Positions 34,856 through 43,252 are shown, numbered from the stretch's first letter. The stretch: DNA of 64,000 nt from JAANXG01 sp963731035 (GCA_963731035.1 CAVSUY010000011.1:83242-147241), one strand, 5' to 3'. A program made the numbers and translations. Notes: a model not told the origin generated them from the sequence alone.

Positions 34856-34976
34856 CCGCGATGGGTTGAACGAAGCTCCCGACGATGAGCTCGTCGAAGA
34901 ACTCATTGGACAAGTTGACGAAACGGAGGTGTTCCCCCCCTCGGGCGACAAGTCGGGATTTGCCACCGGCGAATAA
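34848..34976 (+). CDS. Putative precursor peptide 3 (GTG start, overlaps peptide 2)
   Basis: A 42-residue peptide. The GTG at 34848 is chosen because a near-perfect GGAGGA (34835-34840) lies seven bases upstream; the gene overlaps peptide 2 by eight bases. The leader reads APDDELVEELIGQVDETE and the tail VFPPSGDKSGFATGE, with D for E and S for A relative to the consensus and a phenylalanine in the variable two-residue gap. Acidic leader, short length and conserved tail match the other three copies. Confidence 0.8.
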   Translation: MNSRDGLNEAPDDELVEELIGQVDETEVFPPSGDKSGFATGE

Positions 34977-35057
34977 GTGGTTGTCACGTCCACCCCGGGT
35001 ATTCCTCGGCGTGACAGCCGTCTCACCGACATGCTTCATCGAAAAGAGGACATCATC

Positions 35058-35216
35058 ATGACCGACCATAGTCGCAATCAGAAGTACGATGCGCTCGCCG
35101 CGGAATTCGCGAGGCAGCTGAAAAATGAAGATGACGTTCTGAAAACTGCCGGCGAGTTCTGCGTCGGAAGTTTCCCTCCCTCGGGAGAAAAAGCCGGGAC
35201 GGTCGGCGGCGAATAG
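35058..35216 (+). CDS. Putative precursor peptide 4 (Cys-containing)
   Basis: A 52-residue peptide from ATG 35058, with AGAGGA seven bases upstream. The leader reads YDALAAEFARQLKNEDDVLK and the end is GSFPPSGEKAGTVGGE. It differs from the others by a ten-residue insertion before the motif (KTAGEFCVGS), which brings the only Cys in the four peptides. The stop is three bases before the TTG start of the HExxH gene, so the precursor and the putative modifying enzyme are probably co-translated. Confidence 0.8.
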   Translation: MTDHSRNQKYDALAAEFARQLKNEDDVLKTAGEFCVGSFPPSGEKAGTVGGE

Positions 35217-35219
35217 AGC

Positions 35220-36611
35220 TTGTCGGCCGGAAGCGACCGGAACTTGGTGTGGCACGGCAGCGCCCCCTTGGAGGCAAGGCGGCGCAAGGCTGCCGCCGTA
35301 GTGACGGCGGTCGCGCGTGTTCTGGAATCTGATCGACCGATCGGGCCACCCGGGCAGCGGGCGGTCGACGCATTCCGGCAATTCGAAACGTTCTCCGCCC
35401 AGACACGCAGCTGGCTGACTGGGGAGCCGTATGCCTATTTTTGGGGACGCTTGGCATACGAGCTGCTCGCATCGGTGCTGCGACCCGATTCAGGGATGGC
35501 GGAGTTGGCCGGTTATTACTGCCGTAACAGCGGCATCGATGCCCGGGCGGCACTGGTGCGGCACCTCGAGGATTTCAAACGCCTGTTGATCGCCGCCACC
35601 TTTTTGGAAGAAGGGGATATGGATTTGGTGGAACCGTTGACCATAGACGCACCGTTCGCCCTTCCTGGGACTAACCTGAGTATCTCCGGAAAGGGCCGAG
35701 CCGTCATCTTCGGTATTGACGGCGGGAAGCTTCGCTCGAACAACGGCAACGAAATCCCATGTCAGGTCGTGGAGTACGCCGGTTGCCGGATCCGGTTACA
35801 GCCCGCCGTATTCAACGTTCTCGCAAGTGGGATCCCGAACGATACCTGGCAGGCGGACCACGATTTCCAGATCCGGCATGCAAGCCGTATCGAGGAAGCC
35901 CTCCGCATCCTGTACAGCCTGGGCGAAGGGATGCTCGATCAGATTCGCGACGGTATCAGAGTCATCGGGCTGAGGCCGGCAGGGAGGGAAGGCGAGCTGA
36001 CAAACATCAGCCACTGTGATCTGCCGGGCGCTATTTCCATATCCCCTGTCCCCCACCCTTACGAGCTGGCAAACATCATCTGGCACGAGTTTCTCCACAA
36101 TCGCCTGTTCGCGCTTGAAGAGAAAGGACGGTTCCTGGGCCCGACGCCAGCGAACGCCGACGATGGCGTCTATTCACCCTGGCGTCGCGACTACCGGCCA
36201 GCCCACGGTTTGCTGCACGCCGTATACGTATTCACCGGTCTCGGCCGTTACTGGCTGGCGGTTCTGGGCGCGGCCGATACGCCACCGGCGGTATGTGAGC
36301 TGGCCGCAACCCGCATCCTGAAAGGACTGTACCAGGTTCGCCTGGGGATCGCGCTGCTGCGGCGTCGCGCGCAGCTAACGGAGCGGGGCGACAGATTGAT
36401 GGATTCGCTGGAGCAGGAGCATGAATCCCTGTGGCGAACGGCTTCGGACGCCGGGCTGCGGCTGGATCTTCCTCATATGACGTTCCGTCATGGCACCGCT
36501 TTCGGCACCGAGGCTCACGACGAAACCGTGCGAGAACGGGTCAGGGCCCATCTTCACCGTTATGCCCACGCCGAGGATTCGAAGTTCCTGGAACCTCTGT
36601 TGGCGCGTTAA
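35220..36611 (+). CDS. HExxH-motif putative peptide-modification protein (TIGR04267-like)
   Basis: Up to 463 residues; the TTG at 35220 directly follows peptide 4, and internal TTG 35244 or GTG 35247 are alternatives. The metal-binding motif is in ELANIIWHEFLHNRLF (H289, E290, H293), followed by SPWRRDYRPAHGLLHAVYVF, where H329 or H333 may be a further ligand. This two-part signature is what I recall for the mod_HExxH family associated with ribosomal peptide clusters; some members have been reported to be iron/2-oxoglutarate-dependent rather than proteases. The N-terminal half is helical with no recognised domain. Context with four FPPSGEK peptides supports a modifying role; peptidase activity cannot be excluded. 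Confidence 0.82.
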   Translation: MSAGSDRNLVWHGSAPLEARRRKAAAVVTAVARVLESDRPIGPPGQRAVDAFRQFETFSAQTRSWLTGEPYAYFWGRLAYELLASVLRPDSGMAELAGYYCRNSGIDARAALVRHLEDFKRLLIAATFLEEGDMDLVEPLTIDAPFALPGTNLSISGKGRAVIFGIDGGKLRSNNGNEIPCQVVEYAGCRIRLQPAVFNVLASGIPNDTWQADHDFQIRHASRIEEALRILYSLGEGMLDQIRDGIRVIGLRPAGREGELTNISHCDLPGAISISPVPHPYELANIIWHEFLHNRLFALEEKGRFLGPTPANADDGVYSPWRRDYRPAHGLLHAVYVFTGLGRYWLAVLGAADTPPAVCELAATRILKGLYQVRLGIALLRRRAQLTERGDRLMDSLEQEHESLWRTASDAGLRLDLPHMTFRHGTAFGTEAHDETVRERVRAHLHRYAHAEDSKFLEPLLAR

Positions 36612-36637
36612 ACCGTTGCCGCGGCGGCAGCCGGCTC

Positions 36638-37066
36638 TCAACTGGTGATGTACTGCTGCAGCTGGTCGATAAGCAGTCGCTGCTCCTCGATGATGGCCTT
36701 CACCAGGTCGCCGATGGAAACGATGCCGATCACGTTCTTGTCCTCCAGTACGGGAAGATGACGAAGTCGCTTTTCGGTCATCAGTGCCAGGCATTCATCG
36801 ACGGTCCGTTCCGGGGTCACGCATAGAACCTTCTTGGTCATGACATCCGTAACAGGCGTTTCCTTGGATGACCGGCCCTCGATGATCACCTTTCGGGCAT
36901 AGTCGCGCTCGGTGATGATCCCCGCCAGATGATCTCCGTTCATAACCACCAAACCGCCAACGTCCTTTTCCGCCATCAACTTCAGAGCTTCGAACACACT
37001 TTCGTCCGGCTTGACCGACCATACAACGCTTCCCTTGGCTCGCAGTATATCTTTGACAGTCTTCAC
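36638..37066 (-). CDS. Tandem CBS-domain protein
   Basis: A 142-residue Bateman-module protein from GTG 37066, chosen because GGAGG lies seven bases upstream. The two CBS motifs read LKLMAEKDVGGLVVMNG with GIITERDYARKV, and VTDVMTKKVLCVTPERTVDE with GIVSIGDLVKAI. The order and the ITERDYARK wording are typical of stand-alone CBS proteins that bind adenine nucleotides. A C-terminal helix (IIEEQRLLIDQLQQYI) follows. It is convergent with the HExxH gene and probably not part of that cluster. Target unknown. Confidence 0.92.
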   Translation of the reverse strand: MKTVKDILRAKGSVVWSVKPDESVFEALKLMAEKDVGGLVVMNGDHLAGIITERDYARKVIIEGRSSKETPVTDVMTKKVLCVTPERTVDECLALMTEKRLRHLPVLEDKNVIGIVSIGDLVKAIIEEQRLLIDQLQQYITS

Positions 37067-37186
37067 CTGCCTACCTCCGCTGATGGATTGGGCTGTTGTC
37101 AAGCATACCACCGGTATCCCGGCCGTTGGTCCGGGGGCGCCGGGCGGCAAGAGGGGATACATCGTTACGCCATCGCCCAATAAGAC

Positions 37187-37207
37187 AAAACCCCGCCGAA
37201 GCGGGGT
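37187..37207 (-). terminator. Rho-independent terminator of cspA
   Basis: On the minus strand a CCCCGC/GCGGGG stem (37191-37196 with 37201-37206) closes on a TTCG loop and is followed by four T and a G. It lies about 70 bases downstream of the cspA stop codon in the same direction, which is a textbook arrangement. Confidence 0.88.
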
Positions 37208-37273
37208 CTTGACGGGCCCGACACATCCTGCCGGCCGAGGCCGGAAGACGTTACGAGCAAAAGCTGAAGGTCG

Positions 37274-37477
37274 TTACACCGTCTTGAGGTCGGCTGCGGC
37301 TTGCTTGCCGCGCTCCTCGACGATATTGAAGCTCACCCGTTGACCTTCATTCAAGGTCCCGAGCCCGGCGCGCTCAACCGCGCTGATATGCACGAACACG
37401 TCGCGCGAACCGTTCTCAGGCTGGATGAAACCGAACCCCTTGGCAGGGTTAAACCATTTTACAGTACCGATAGCCAT
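37274..37477 (-). CDS. cspA: Cold-shock protein (CspA family)
   Basis: A 67-residue single-domain OB-fold nucleic-acid-binding protein. It starts at ATG 37477, with GGAGG five bases upstream, giving the canonical MAIGTVKWFNPAKGFGFIQP; RNP1 is KGFGFI and RNP2 is DVFVHIS. Family members melt RNA structure, and several are induced by cold through a long structured leader. About 130 bases separate it from the preceding gene. A strong terminator follows. A DEAD-box helicase, another cold-linked RNA remodeller, is encoded just upstream in the same direction. Confidence 0.96.
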   Translation of the reverse strand: MAIGTVKWFNPAKGFGFIQPENGSRDVFVHISAVERAGLGTLNEGQRVSFNIVEERGKQAAADLKTV

Positions 37478-37555
37478 GCTGGCCTCCGAATAGAAATGCC
37501 GCGCGCAAATCGGGCGCGTGTCGAACAATCTGGGTATCTTGGGTGTCTTTTAGAA

Positions 37556-37573
37556 CCGCCCGGGACCGGGCGG
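37556..37573 (-). terminator. Possible terminator hairpin between the small basic gene and cspA
   Basis: An eight-base GC stem (CCGCCCGG with CCGGGCGG) lies about 35 bases downstream of the small basic gene on the minus strand. The tract after it on that strand is not a clean T-run, so termination efficiency is doubtful. It could instead belong to the 5' leader of cspA. Confidence 0.4.
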
Positions 37574-37608
37574 GTAGCGAAAGGCAGGCCAGTTGAGAGA
37601 TTGCCCCC

Positions 37609-37797
37609 CTATGATGCGTCCGATTCAGTGGAATTGCAAGGGGGAGACTCGAAAGAGTTCTCGGGAGCCTCTTCCGCCGCCGGGGTGTTCTCCGCCGCCT
37701 TCGAAGCCAGCTTCGCCTGGCGCTTGGCTTCGCGTTTGGCGGCCTTGGCTTTGGCGCGCTGATTGCGCTCGAACGAGTAATTGGGCTTACGCGCCAT
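37609..37797 (-). CDS. Small basic hypothetical protein
   Basis: A 62-residue protein. The N-terminal half MARKPNYSFERNQRAKAKAA continues as a Lys/Ala-rich amphipathic helix (KREAKRQAKLASKAAE), and the C-terminal part is an acidic, Pro/Ser-rich tail. Similar MARKPNYSFER proteins occur as uncharacterised small genes in gammaproteobacteria near RNA helicases or cold-shock genes, as far as I recall. RNA binding is plausible from charge, but no domain is defined. It lies between the helicase and cspA, all in one direction. Confidence 0.75.
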   Translation of the reverse strand: MARKPNYSFERNQRAKAKAAKREAKRQAKLASKAAENTPAAEEAPENSFESPPCNSTESDAS

Positions 37798-37839
37798 CGT
37801 CGCCTCCGCTTGTCCTCTGAACTCCTCGCGATGGGCGGC

Positions 37840-39162
37840 TCATGCCGCCGCCTTGTGGCCGCCGGCCCAGGCTCGGCGCCGCGCGTTCTTACCCTTGCGC
37901 GGAGCTTTGCCGCTTCGGTTCTTGAGGCCTTTCGCCTTCGCCGAACCGTCCCGGCCCGAAGGTGGACGCGGCGCGGATCGGGCCTTGATCCGGTCGCCAG
38001 ATCCGGGGCTACCTCGAAATGCAGTGGTGTCGGGCTCCAGGCCGACAATGATTTCACACTCGAGGCTGCGTCCGGTAAGGCGTTCGATCTGGCTCATTTT
38101 CACCCGGTCCGATGGCGCTACCAGAGATACGGCCGTGCCCGATGCCCGCGCCCGACCGGTACGTCCGATCCGGTGAATATAGTCTTCCGGGACCGTAGGC
38201 AGGTCAAAGTTGATGACGTGGCTGATACTGCGAATGTCGAGGCCACGGGCAGCGACATCGGTGGCAACCAGTACCCTTATGTCGCCGCGGCGCATCTGCT
38301 CCACGGTCCGTTTACGGGCCGCCTGGCTCATATCCCCGTGGAGCGCCGCCGCCGCATGGCCCTGGGTACCCAGAGTCTTGGCCATACGCCGCGCCCCGTG
38401 TTTGGTGGCGGTAAACACCAATGCCTGGGTCAAGGTTTCCTGGCCCAGATAATGAGCGAGCAGCTTCCGTTTGTGCCCATTGTCGTCGGCCCGGTGGACC
38501 CGTTGGGTAATGCCGGCGTGGCGGTCGTGGTTGGCGGTGAGTTGAACCCGCTCCGGATTCCTCATCAGGTCACGGGCGACATTCAATACCTCGCCCTCCA
38601 AAGTGGCGGAAAACAGGAGCGTCTGGCGCCTGGGAGGAAGTGCTGCGGCGATGGTCCTGATGGGATGGATGAATCCCATGTCCAACATGCGATCGGCTTC
38701 GTCCAGCACCAGGATCTCGAGCCGGGAGAAATCCACGTGCCCCTGATTCATATGATCGAGGAGCCTGCCCGGAGTCGCTACCAGCAGGTCCAACGATTTC
38801 CCGAGCATACGGTTTTGAGGCGCATAGGACACTCCGCCCACCAGGCATCCGGTGGCAAGCTTGCAGAATCTACCGAATTGAGCGACCGCGTCGCCGATCT
38901 GAAGGGCAAGCTCCCTTGTCGGCGTTACGACCAGGACCCGCGGACCCGAGCCGCGCGCGGCCGCCGGCTGCAGGAGTCTGTGCAGGGCCGGTAGAACAAA
39001 AGCGGCAGTCTTGCCGGTACCAGTCTGGGCGCAGGCCATCAGGTCGCGCCCGGAGAGCACCAGAGGCACGGCCCGACTTTGAATGGCGGTAGGCTGTTGA
39101 AAGCCCGCGTCGGCGACGGCTTTGAGTATTTTGGGATCGAGTTTAAGTTCTTGAAATGACAT
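37840..39162 (-). CDS. rhlE: DEAD-box RNA helicase, RhlE type
   Basis: A 440-residue ATP-dependent RNA helicase from ATG 39162 (MSFQELKLDPKILKAVADAG); the upstream in-frame extension is dispensable. Motifs in order: Q motif PTAIQSRAVPLVL, Walker A AQTGTGKT, PTREL, LDEADRML, SAT, DVAARGLDI and HRIGRTGRA. The C-terminus is a short basic extension (KAPRKGKNARRRAWAGG) as in RhlE-like proteins acting on ribosome precursors or mRNA. It precedes the small basic gene and cspA in the same direction, suggesting a cold-adaptation group. No operon evidence beyond proximity. Confidence 0.93.
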   Translation of the reverse strand: MSFQELKLDPKILKAVADAGFQQPTAIQSRAVPLVLSGRDLMACAQTGTGKTAAFVLPALHRLLQPAAARGSGPRVLVVTPTRELALQIGDAVAQFGRFCKLATGCLVGGVSYAPQNRMLGKSLDLLVATPGRLLDHMNQGHVDFSRLEILVLDEADRMLDMGFIHPIRTIAAALPPRRQTLLFSATLEGEVLNVARDLMRNPERVQLTANHDRHAGITQRVHRADDNGHKRKLLAHYLGQETLTQALVFTATKHGARRMAKTLGTQGHAAAALHGDMSQAARKRTVEQMRRGDIRVLVATDVAARGLDIRSISHVINFDLPTVPEDYIHRIGRTGRARASGTAVSLVAPSDRVKMSQIERLTGRSLECEIIVGLEPDTTAFRGSPGSGDRIKARSAPRPPSGRDGSAKAKGLKNRSGKAPRKGKNARRRAWAGGHKAAA

Positions 39163-39721
39163 AAATATGGGCACACCGTCCACCCGGATGAAGGGGGACT
39201 GTTGAATAGACACACAAACCTGTATCGATGGCGCCACGCAGGAAGCGGGTGCATCGCCTGGTTCACTCGGTGACGGCCTTGAGTCTGGGGCATCGGGGCC
39301 GCCGTACGTCGCCAACCAGGGAGGGTAGTGAAACCGTTCGGAGGGTCAGAAACGCAGATTCCCTTGCGGGAAGCGGCGCACTATACGGCGTTGTGCGTGG
39401 GAAATCCAGCCCTCTCCTGGCCGCAAAGCCGGGCCTGGTGCGCGCAGGTAATCGTGGTTGCTCACCCGCCCTCCGGTGTCACGTATGGGACGGAGTCTGG
39501 CCCCCCCGTCCTCAACCGGGCTTGATCTGTGTCAGGAAACGACGTGCCGGCAACCTGCCGGCAGCCTTCCCCTCACACCGTTCTCCACCGATTTCAGGCG
39601 GTTGTCACACCGACCGCCGACTGATCGGGGTCACGTGGTTTTTGCGCCGTCCACGATAACGTATGATCGTCACGAAGCGTTTTCCAGATTGCAAGGTTTT
39701 CCGATACGTTCGACACTGGAT
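39163..39721. other. Long divergent intergenic region
   Basis: About 560 bases between the divergent helicase and SPOR genes. The open frames here are arginine- and proline-rich and look non-coding. The length is notable next to a helicase gene, where long structured leaders are common, but no specific motif or hairpin could be assigned. Confidence 0.5.
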
Positions 39722-40549
39722 ATGCAAATGAGCAACGACCCGAACAGCGACGATCCCGTTAAGCGCATTCTGTCAGAGGCGGACGACGGATTGCAGGTCC
39801 CCGGCACGGACAGCCCGTCTGGCGGCCACGCCGCGCGTGCGGCAACCCCGCGCGCCGGCATCGGTGGACAGCCTCGCGGCCCGCGAGCCCGCAAGGACCC
39901 GCCCCCACGATGGCTGTTCGCCGCCGTGGCTTCGGTCGTGGTCGTGGTGGTTATCGCGGTGCTCGCCTACATTTCCCAGGCGCGCCGCTTGAAAACCCTG
40001 GAGAGTGAAGTCGCTGCGCTTCACGAACGTGGGGACGCCGCGAACGTTACGGACAAGCTCGGTGCCAAGATGCAGCGTCTCAACGCTCGTATCGAAGCCC
40101 TGACGACGCGGATCGATATCCTCAATGGTGACGAGGCCGACATCAAGGCAGTGAAGCAACTTGCTACCGATCAAGGTGCGAAGATCGAGTCCTTGTCCCA
40201 ACGCCTGGGCGAACTGGAACACGGAAGCAAGACCTCACGGAAAGCAGGCACTAACCAGGCCGGCGTTGCCGCCACTGCCGGATCAGGTGCCGCGGGCGGT
40301 TCTTCCCGGACGGGCGGCTGGGTGGTCAACCTGATAGCGGTGGCCGACGTAGCGTCCGCCAACCAGTTCGAAAAACGTCTCAAGGACATGGGTGTGCATT
40401 CGCGTATCGACGAGGTGGACATCAGCGGGAAGACGTTACGGCGCGTCGTTGCCACGGGCTTCAACACCCAGGACGAAGCAAAGAACTTCGCGGCAACCAT
40501 CAAAGAGAAACTGAGCCTGTCGCAGAATCCCTGGGTTTCACGCGATTAG
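39722..40549 (+). CDS. SPOR-domain membrane protein
   Basis: About 275 residues; ATG 39722 or 39728 are the plausible starts. A Pro/Arg-rich cytoplasmic segment (PRGPRARKDPPPR) leads to one transmembrane helix (WLFAAVASVVVVVVIAV), then a coiled-coil periplasmic stretch with heptad-like spacing (LNARIEALTTRIDILNGDEA). The C-terminal SPOR domain starts GGWVVNLIAVADVASANQFE; SPOR domains bind denuded peptidoglycan at the division septum. Likely role in envelope remodelling or division. A small lipoprotein gene follows 74 bases downstream. Confidence 0.87.
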   Translation: MQMSNDPNSDDPVKRILSEADDGLQVPGTDSPSGGHAARAATPRAGIGGQPRGPRARKDPPPRWLFAAVASVVVVVVIAVLAYISQARRLKTLESEVAALHERGDAANVTDKLGAKMQRLNARIEALTTRIDILNGDEADIKAVKQLATDQGAKIESLSQRLGELEHGSKTSRKAGTNQAGVAATAGSGAAGGSSRTGGWVVNLIAVADVASANQFEKRLKDMGVHSRIDEVDISGKTLRRVVATGFNTQDEAKNFAATIKEKLSLSQNPWVSRD

Positions 40550-40623
40550 GCGCAAACCGGATTCTGTACCGCATTCCACGTATTCGCCGGAAGACCCGTC
40601 CTTTCTCGACAGCGGGAACCACG

Positions 40624-40830
40624 GTGAACATCAAGCGATTCACACTGCCTCTCGCCTTAATGATCACTATGTCCGGCTGCAGCGCAGAATCTCTCAAAAG
40701 GAGCGGATTCGAGACATTGCAGAGTTACAGGCAAGTGCAATGTGAGAACGATCCATGGTCGCAGTGCCCGCAGCGCCAACGCTACCAGGACTACCAGAAA
40801 GAGAGAAACAAGATAATGGATTCCGAGTAA
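40624..40830 (+). CDS. Small predicted lipoprotein
   Basis: A 68-residue precursor from GTG 40624. A short basic N-terminus and hydrophobic stretch end in MITMSGCS, a usable lipobox with Cys about residue 19, so the mature protein would be roughly 50 residues and lipid-anchored. The mature part is polar with two more Cys (QCENDPWSQCPQR) that could form a disulfide. No domain is recognised. It lies between the SPOR gene and the anion transporter in the same direction. Confidence 0.65.
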   Translation: MNIKRFTLPLALMITMSGCSAESLKRSGFETLQSYRQVQCENDPWSQCPQRQRYQDYQKERNKIMDSE

Positions 40831-40845
40831 CGGGCTTCGCGCGCG

Positions 40846-42336
40846 ATGCCGGACAAGCATAGCAGCACGGCGAACAAGTACCCTGTCGGCCTGCTCCTCG
40901 GTCTGGGGCTGTTCCTGCTGATCATGCTGCTGCCAGCGCCCGAGGGTCTCACCGAGCACGCCAGGCACGTGGCGGCGGTCGCGGTCCTGATGGCAGTCTG
41001 GTGGGTCACCGAGGCCATCCCGATTCCCGTCACCGCCCTGTTGCCGGTCGTGCTTTTCCCGGTGCTCGGAGTCGTCGACGGAAGCCAGGTTACCAAAGCC
41101 TACGCCAACCATCTGATCTTTCTCTTTCTTGGCGGATTCCTGATCGCCATCGCCATCGAGCGATGGAACCTGCACCGGCGAATCGCCCTGCACACCATTC
41201 GCGTAATAGGGGTCACCCCGAACCGTATCGTGCTGGGGTTCATGCTCGCGACGGCTTTTTTGTCGATGTGGATCAGCAATACCGCGGCCACCATGATGAT
41301 GGCCACCATCGGCATGGCCGTCCTGTCCCGGTTGCACCCCGGCTCCGGCAGTGGGTCAGGGTCGACCGCGGAGGAGGAATTCCCTTTTGGTATCTCACTG
41401 ATGCTCGGAATCGCCTACTCGGCGAGTATCGGCGGTGTCGCGACGCTCATCGGGACGCCACCAAACGCAATACTCGCGGCTATAGTGGAAAACACCTACG
41501 GCGTGTCCATAAGCTTCCTGCAATGGATGACCTTCGGGCTGCCCCTGTCCCTGGCGATGCTCCTTCTTTGCTGGCTGTACCTCACGCGCATCGCCTACCG
41601 CGGCGAATCAAACGAGATCGCCGGCGGACGGGACACCATACAGCGCGAGATCCAGCAGCTCGGGGACATGCAATCCGGGGAAAAAAGAGTATTGGCGGTG
41701 TTCCTTCTGGTGGCGCTGTTGTGGATCCTGCGCGGTCTGCTGGACGCGGAGGTTCTCCCGTACGTACGGGACTCGACCATTGCCATGGGAGGCGCTGTTG
41801 CACTATTCATCATTCCCTCGAGCCGCGGGCCGCGGGAATTCCTGCTCGACTGGAAATCGGCGGTCAGGATTCCGTGGGATATCCTGATCCTGTTCGGCGG
41901 CGGCTTCGCCCTGGCACAGGGATTCAGCGAAACGGGATTGACCCACTACCTGGCGGAGCAGCTGGCCTTTCTCAGGCACAGCCCCCTCGTGATCGCCGTG
42001 GCGGCGGTCACCTGCGGGATCATCTTTCTGACCGAGCTGACGTCGAACACGGCCACCGCCTCCCTGGCGCTGCCCGTGGCGGGCGCGCTGGCGGTGAGTA
42101 TGTACATCGAGCCGCTTGCGTTGATGACGGCCGTCGCCGTGGCCGCCTCGTTCGCATTCATGCTGCCGGTGGCAACCCCACCCAACGCTATCGTGTTCGG
42201 TACCCGCTACGTGTCCATTCGACAAATGGCGAAAACGGGATTCTGGCTGAACCTCGCGGGAATCGCCGTGATCACCGCCTTCGTCGTACTGCTTCTGCCG
42301 GTGGTCTGGGGCATCGACATCGGCACCAACCCTTAG
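40846..42336 (+). CDS. SLC13/DASS-family anion transporter
   Basis: A 496-residue inner-membrane carrier with about 11-12 helices. Family features include ATAFLSMWISNTAATMMMAT, the SNT-type substrate/sodium motif, and its repeat LTELTSNTATASLALPVAG in the C-terminal half, plus the conserved ending ASFAFMLPVATPPNAIVFGT. DASS proteins import dicarboxylates, citrate or sulfate, usually with sodium. Which anion is used cannot be told. The stop lies 18 bases before the convergent NYN gene. Confidence 0.93.
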   Translation: MPDKHSSTANKYPVGLLLGLGLFLLIMLLPAPEGLTEHARHVAAVAVLMAVWWVTEAIPIPVTALLPVVLFPVLGVVDGSQVTKAYANHLIFLFLGGFLIAIAIERWNLHRRIALHTIRVIGVTPNRIVLGFMLATAFLSMWISNTAATMMMATIGMAVLSRLHPGSGSGSGSTAEEEFPFGISLMLGIAYSASIGGVATLIGTPPNAILAAIVENTYGVSISFLQWMTFGLPLSLAMLLLCWLYLTRIAYRGESNEIAGGRDTIQREIQQLGDMQSGEKRVLAVFLLVALLWILRGLLDAEVLPYVRDSTIAMGGAVALFIIPSSRGPREFLLDWKSAVRIPWDILILFGGGFALAQGFSETGLTHYLAEQLAFLRHSPLVIAVAAVTCGIIFLTELTSNTATASLALPVAGALAVSMYIEPLALMTAVAVAASFAFMLPVATPPNAIVFGTRYVSIRQMAKTGFWLNLAGIAVITAFVVLLLPVVWGIDIGTNP

Positions 42337-42354
42337 GCAGCCCGGGCGGGATCG

Positions 42355-43155
42355 CTATTTCCTCTTCCTGACAATGTAGCCGCCGGATTTTTCATCGTAC
42401 TCCAGATCCAGCAGGTCCTGCTTCTGGGCTTCCTCCAGCAGCTCGCTGAAGTTGCTGAAGCCATGATAGGACTCGCTGAAGCCCGGCTGCCGCCGTTTCA
42501 GTGTCTGCTTGACCATGGAGCCCCAGATCTTCTCTTCCTCGCCGCGCTCGGCGACGAGGTCTTCCACTGTCTCCATGACCAGATCCAGGCCCTCCTGCTT
42601 TCTGTTATCCTCGGCCTTCACGCTCTTACGGGCCTTCTTCTTACCACTCTTCTTTCGTTGTTGCTGGCGATTCTCGCTGCCTCGAACCAGGTCGTCGTAA
42701 TAGATAAACTCGTCGCAGTTGGCGGTCAAGAGGTCGGATGTCGAGTTCTTGACGCCGACGCCGATAACGGTCTTGTTGTTCTCCCGCAATTTGCTGACCA
42801 GCGCAGAAAAATCGGAATCACCGCTGATGATGACGAATGTGCCGAGATGCGACTTGGTGTAACACAGGTCCAGTGCATCCACCACCATGCGTATATCCGC
42901 GGAGTTCTTTCCCGACATCCTGATATGCGGGATCTCGATCAGTTCGAAAGCTGCTTCGTGCATTGACGGCTTGAATTCTTTGTAGCGCTCCCAGTCGCAG
43001 TATGCCTTCTTCACCACGACGTTGCCTTTCAGAAGGAGGCGATCCAGAACTTTCTCGATCTTGAAAGCAGCGTAGTTCGCGTCACGTACGCCCAAGGCGA
43101 CGTTTTCGAAATCACAGAACACGGCCATGTTCTGGGTTGGAGCATCTTCCTTCAT
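42355..43155 (-). CDS. NYN-domain (LabA/DUF88) protein with C-terminal LOTUS/OST-HTH domain
   Basis: A 266-residue protein. The N-terminal NYN domain is a PIN-like ribonuclease fold with the acidic residues expected for metal-dependent RNA cleavage: AVFCDFENVAL, SADIRMVVDALD and IISGDSDFSALV. A lysine-rich linker (RKKSGKKKARKSVKAED) leads to a C-terminal winged-helix LOTUS-like domain (KQTLKRRQPGFSESYHGFSN). Bacterial NYN-LOTUS proteins are thought to process or silence RNA. It is convergent with the anion transporter. The catalytic residues appear intact. Confidence 0.9.
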   Translation of the reverse strand: MKEDAPTQNMAVFCDFENVALGVRDANYAAFKIEKVLDRLLLKGNVVVKKAYCDWERYKEFKPSMHEAAFELIEIPHIRMSGKNSADIRMVVDALDLCYTKSHLGTFVIISGDSDFSALVSKLRENNKTVIGVGVKNSTSDLLTANCDEFIYYDDLVRGSENRQQQRKKSGKKKARKSVKAEDNRKQEGLDLVMETVEDLVAERGEEEKIWGSMVKQTLKRRQPGFSESYHGFSNFSELLEEAQKQDLLDLEYDEKSGGYIVRKRK

Positions 43156-43252
43156 GTCAGCCTCATCGTTCTAGTTGGCCGTAGTATCTCATACGCAGGA
43201 TTGGCAAGACCATTCGGGGCGACGTCGATGTACGATGTAGTGCTTCCCCTTG

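Noticed and set aside
34977..35057. A possible fifth precursor peptide between peptides 3 and 4
   Set aside because: The 81 bases contain no FPPSG-like codons in any plus frame; the in-frame GTG at 34977 only extends peptide 4 with unrelated sequence and lacks a ribosome-binding site.
41001..42371. A 456-residue plus-strand open frame
   Set aside because: It lies inside the SLC13-type transporter gene in another frame; the protein is Arg/His-rich without hydrophobic segments, whereas the main frame shows clear family motifs.
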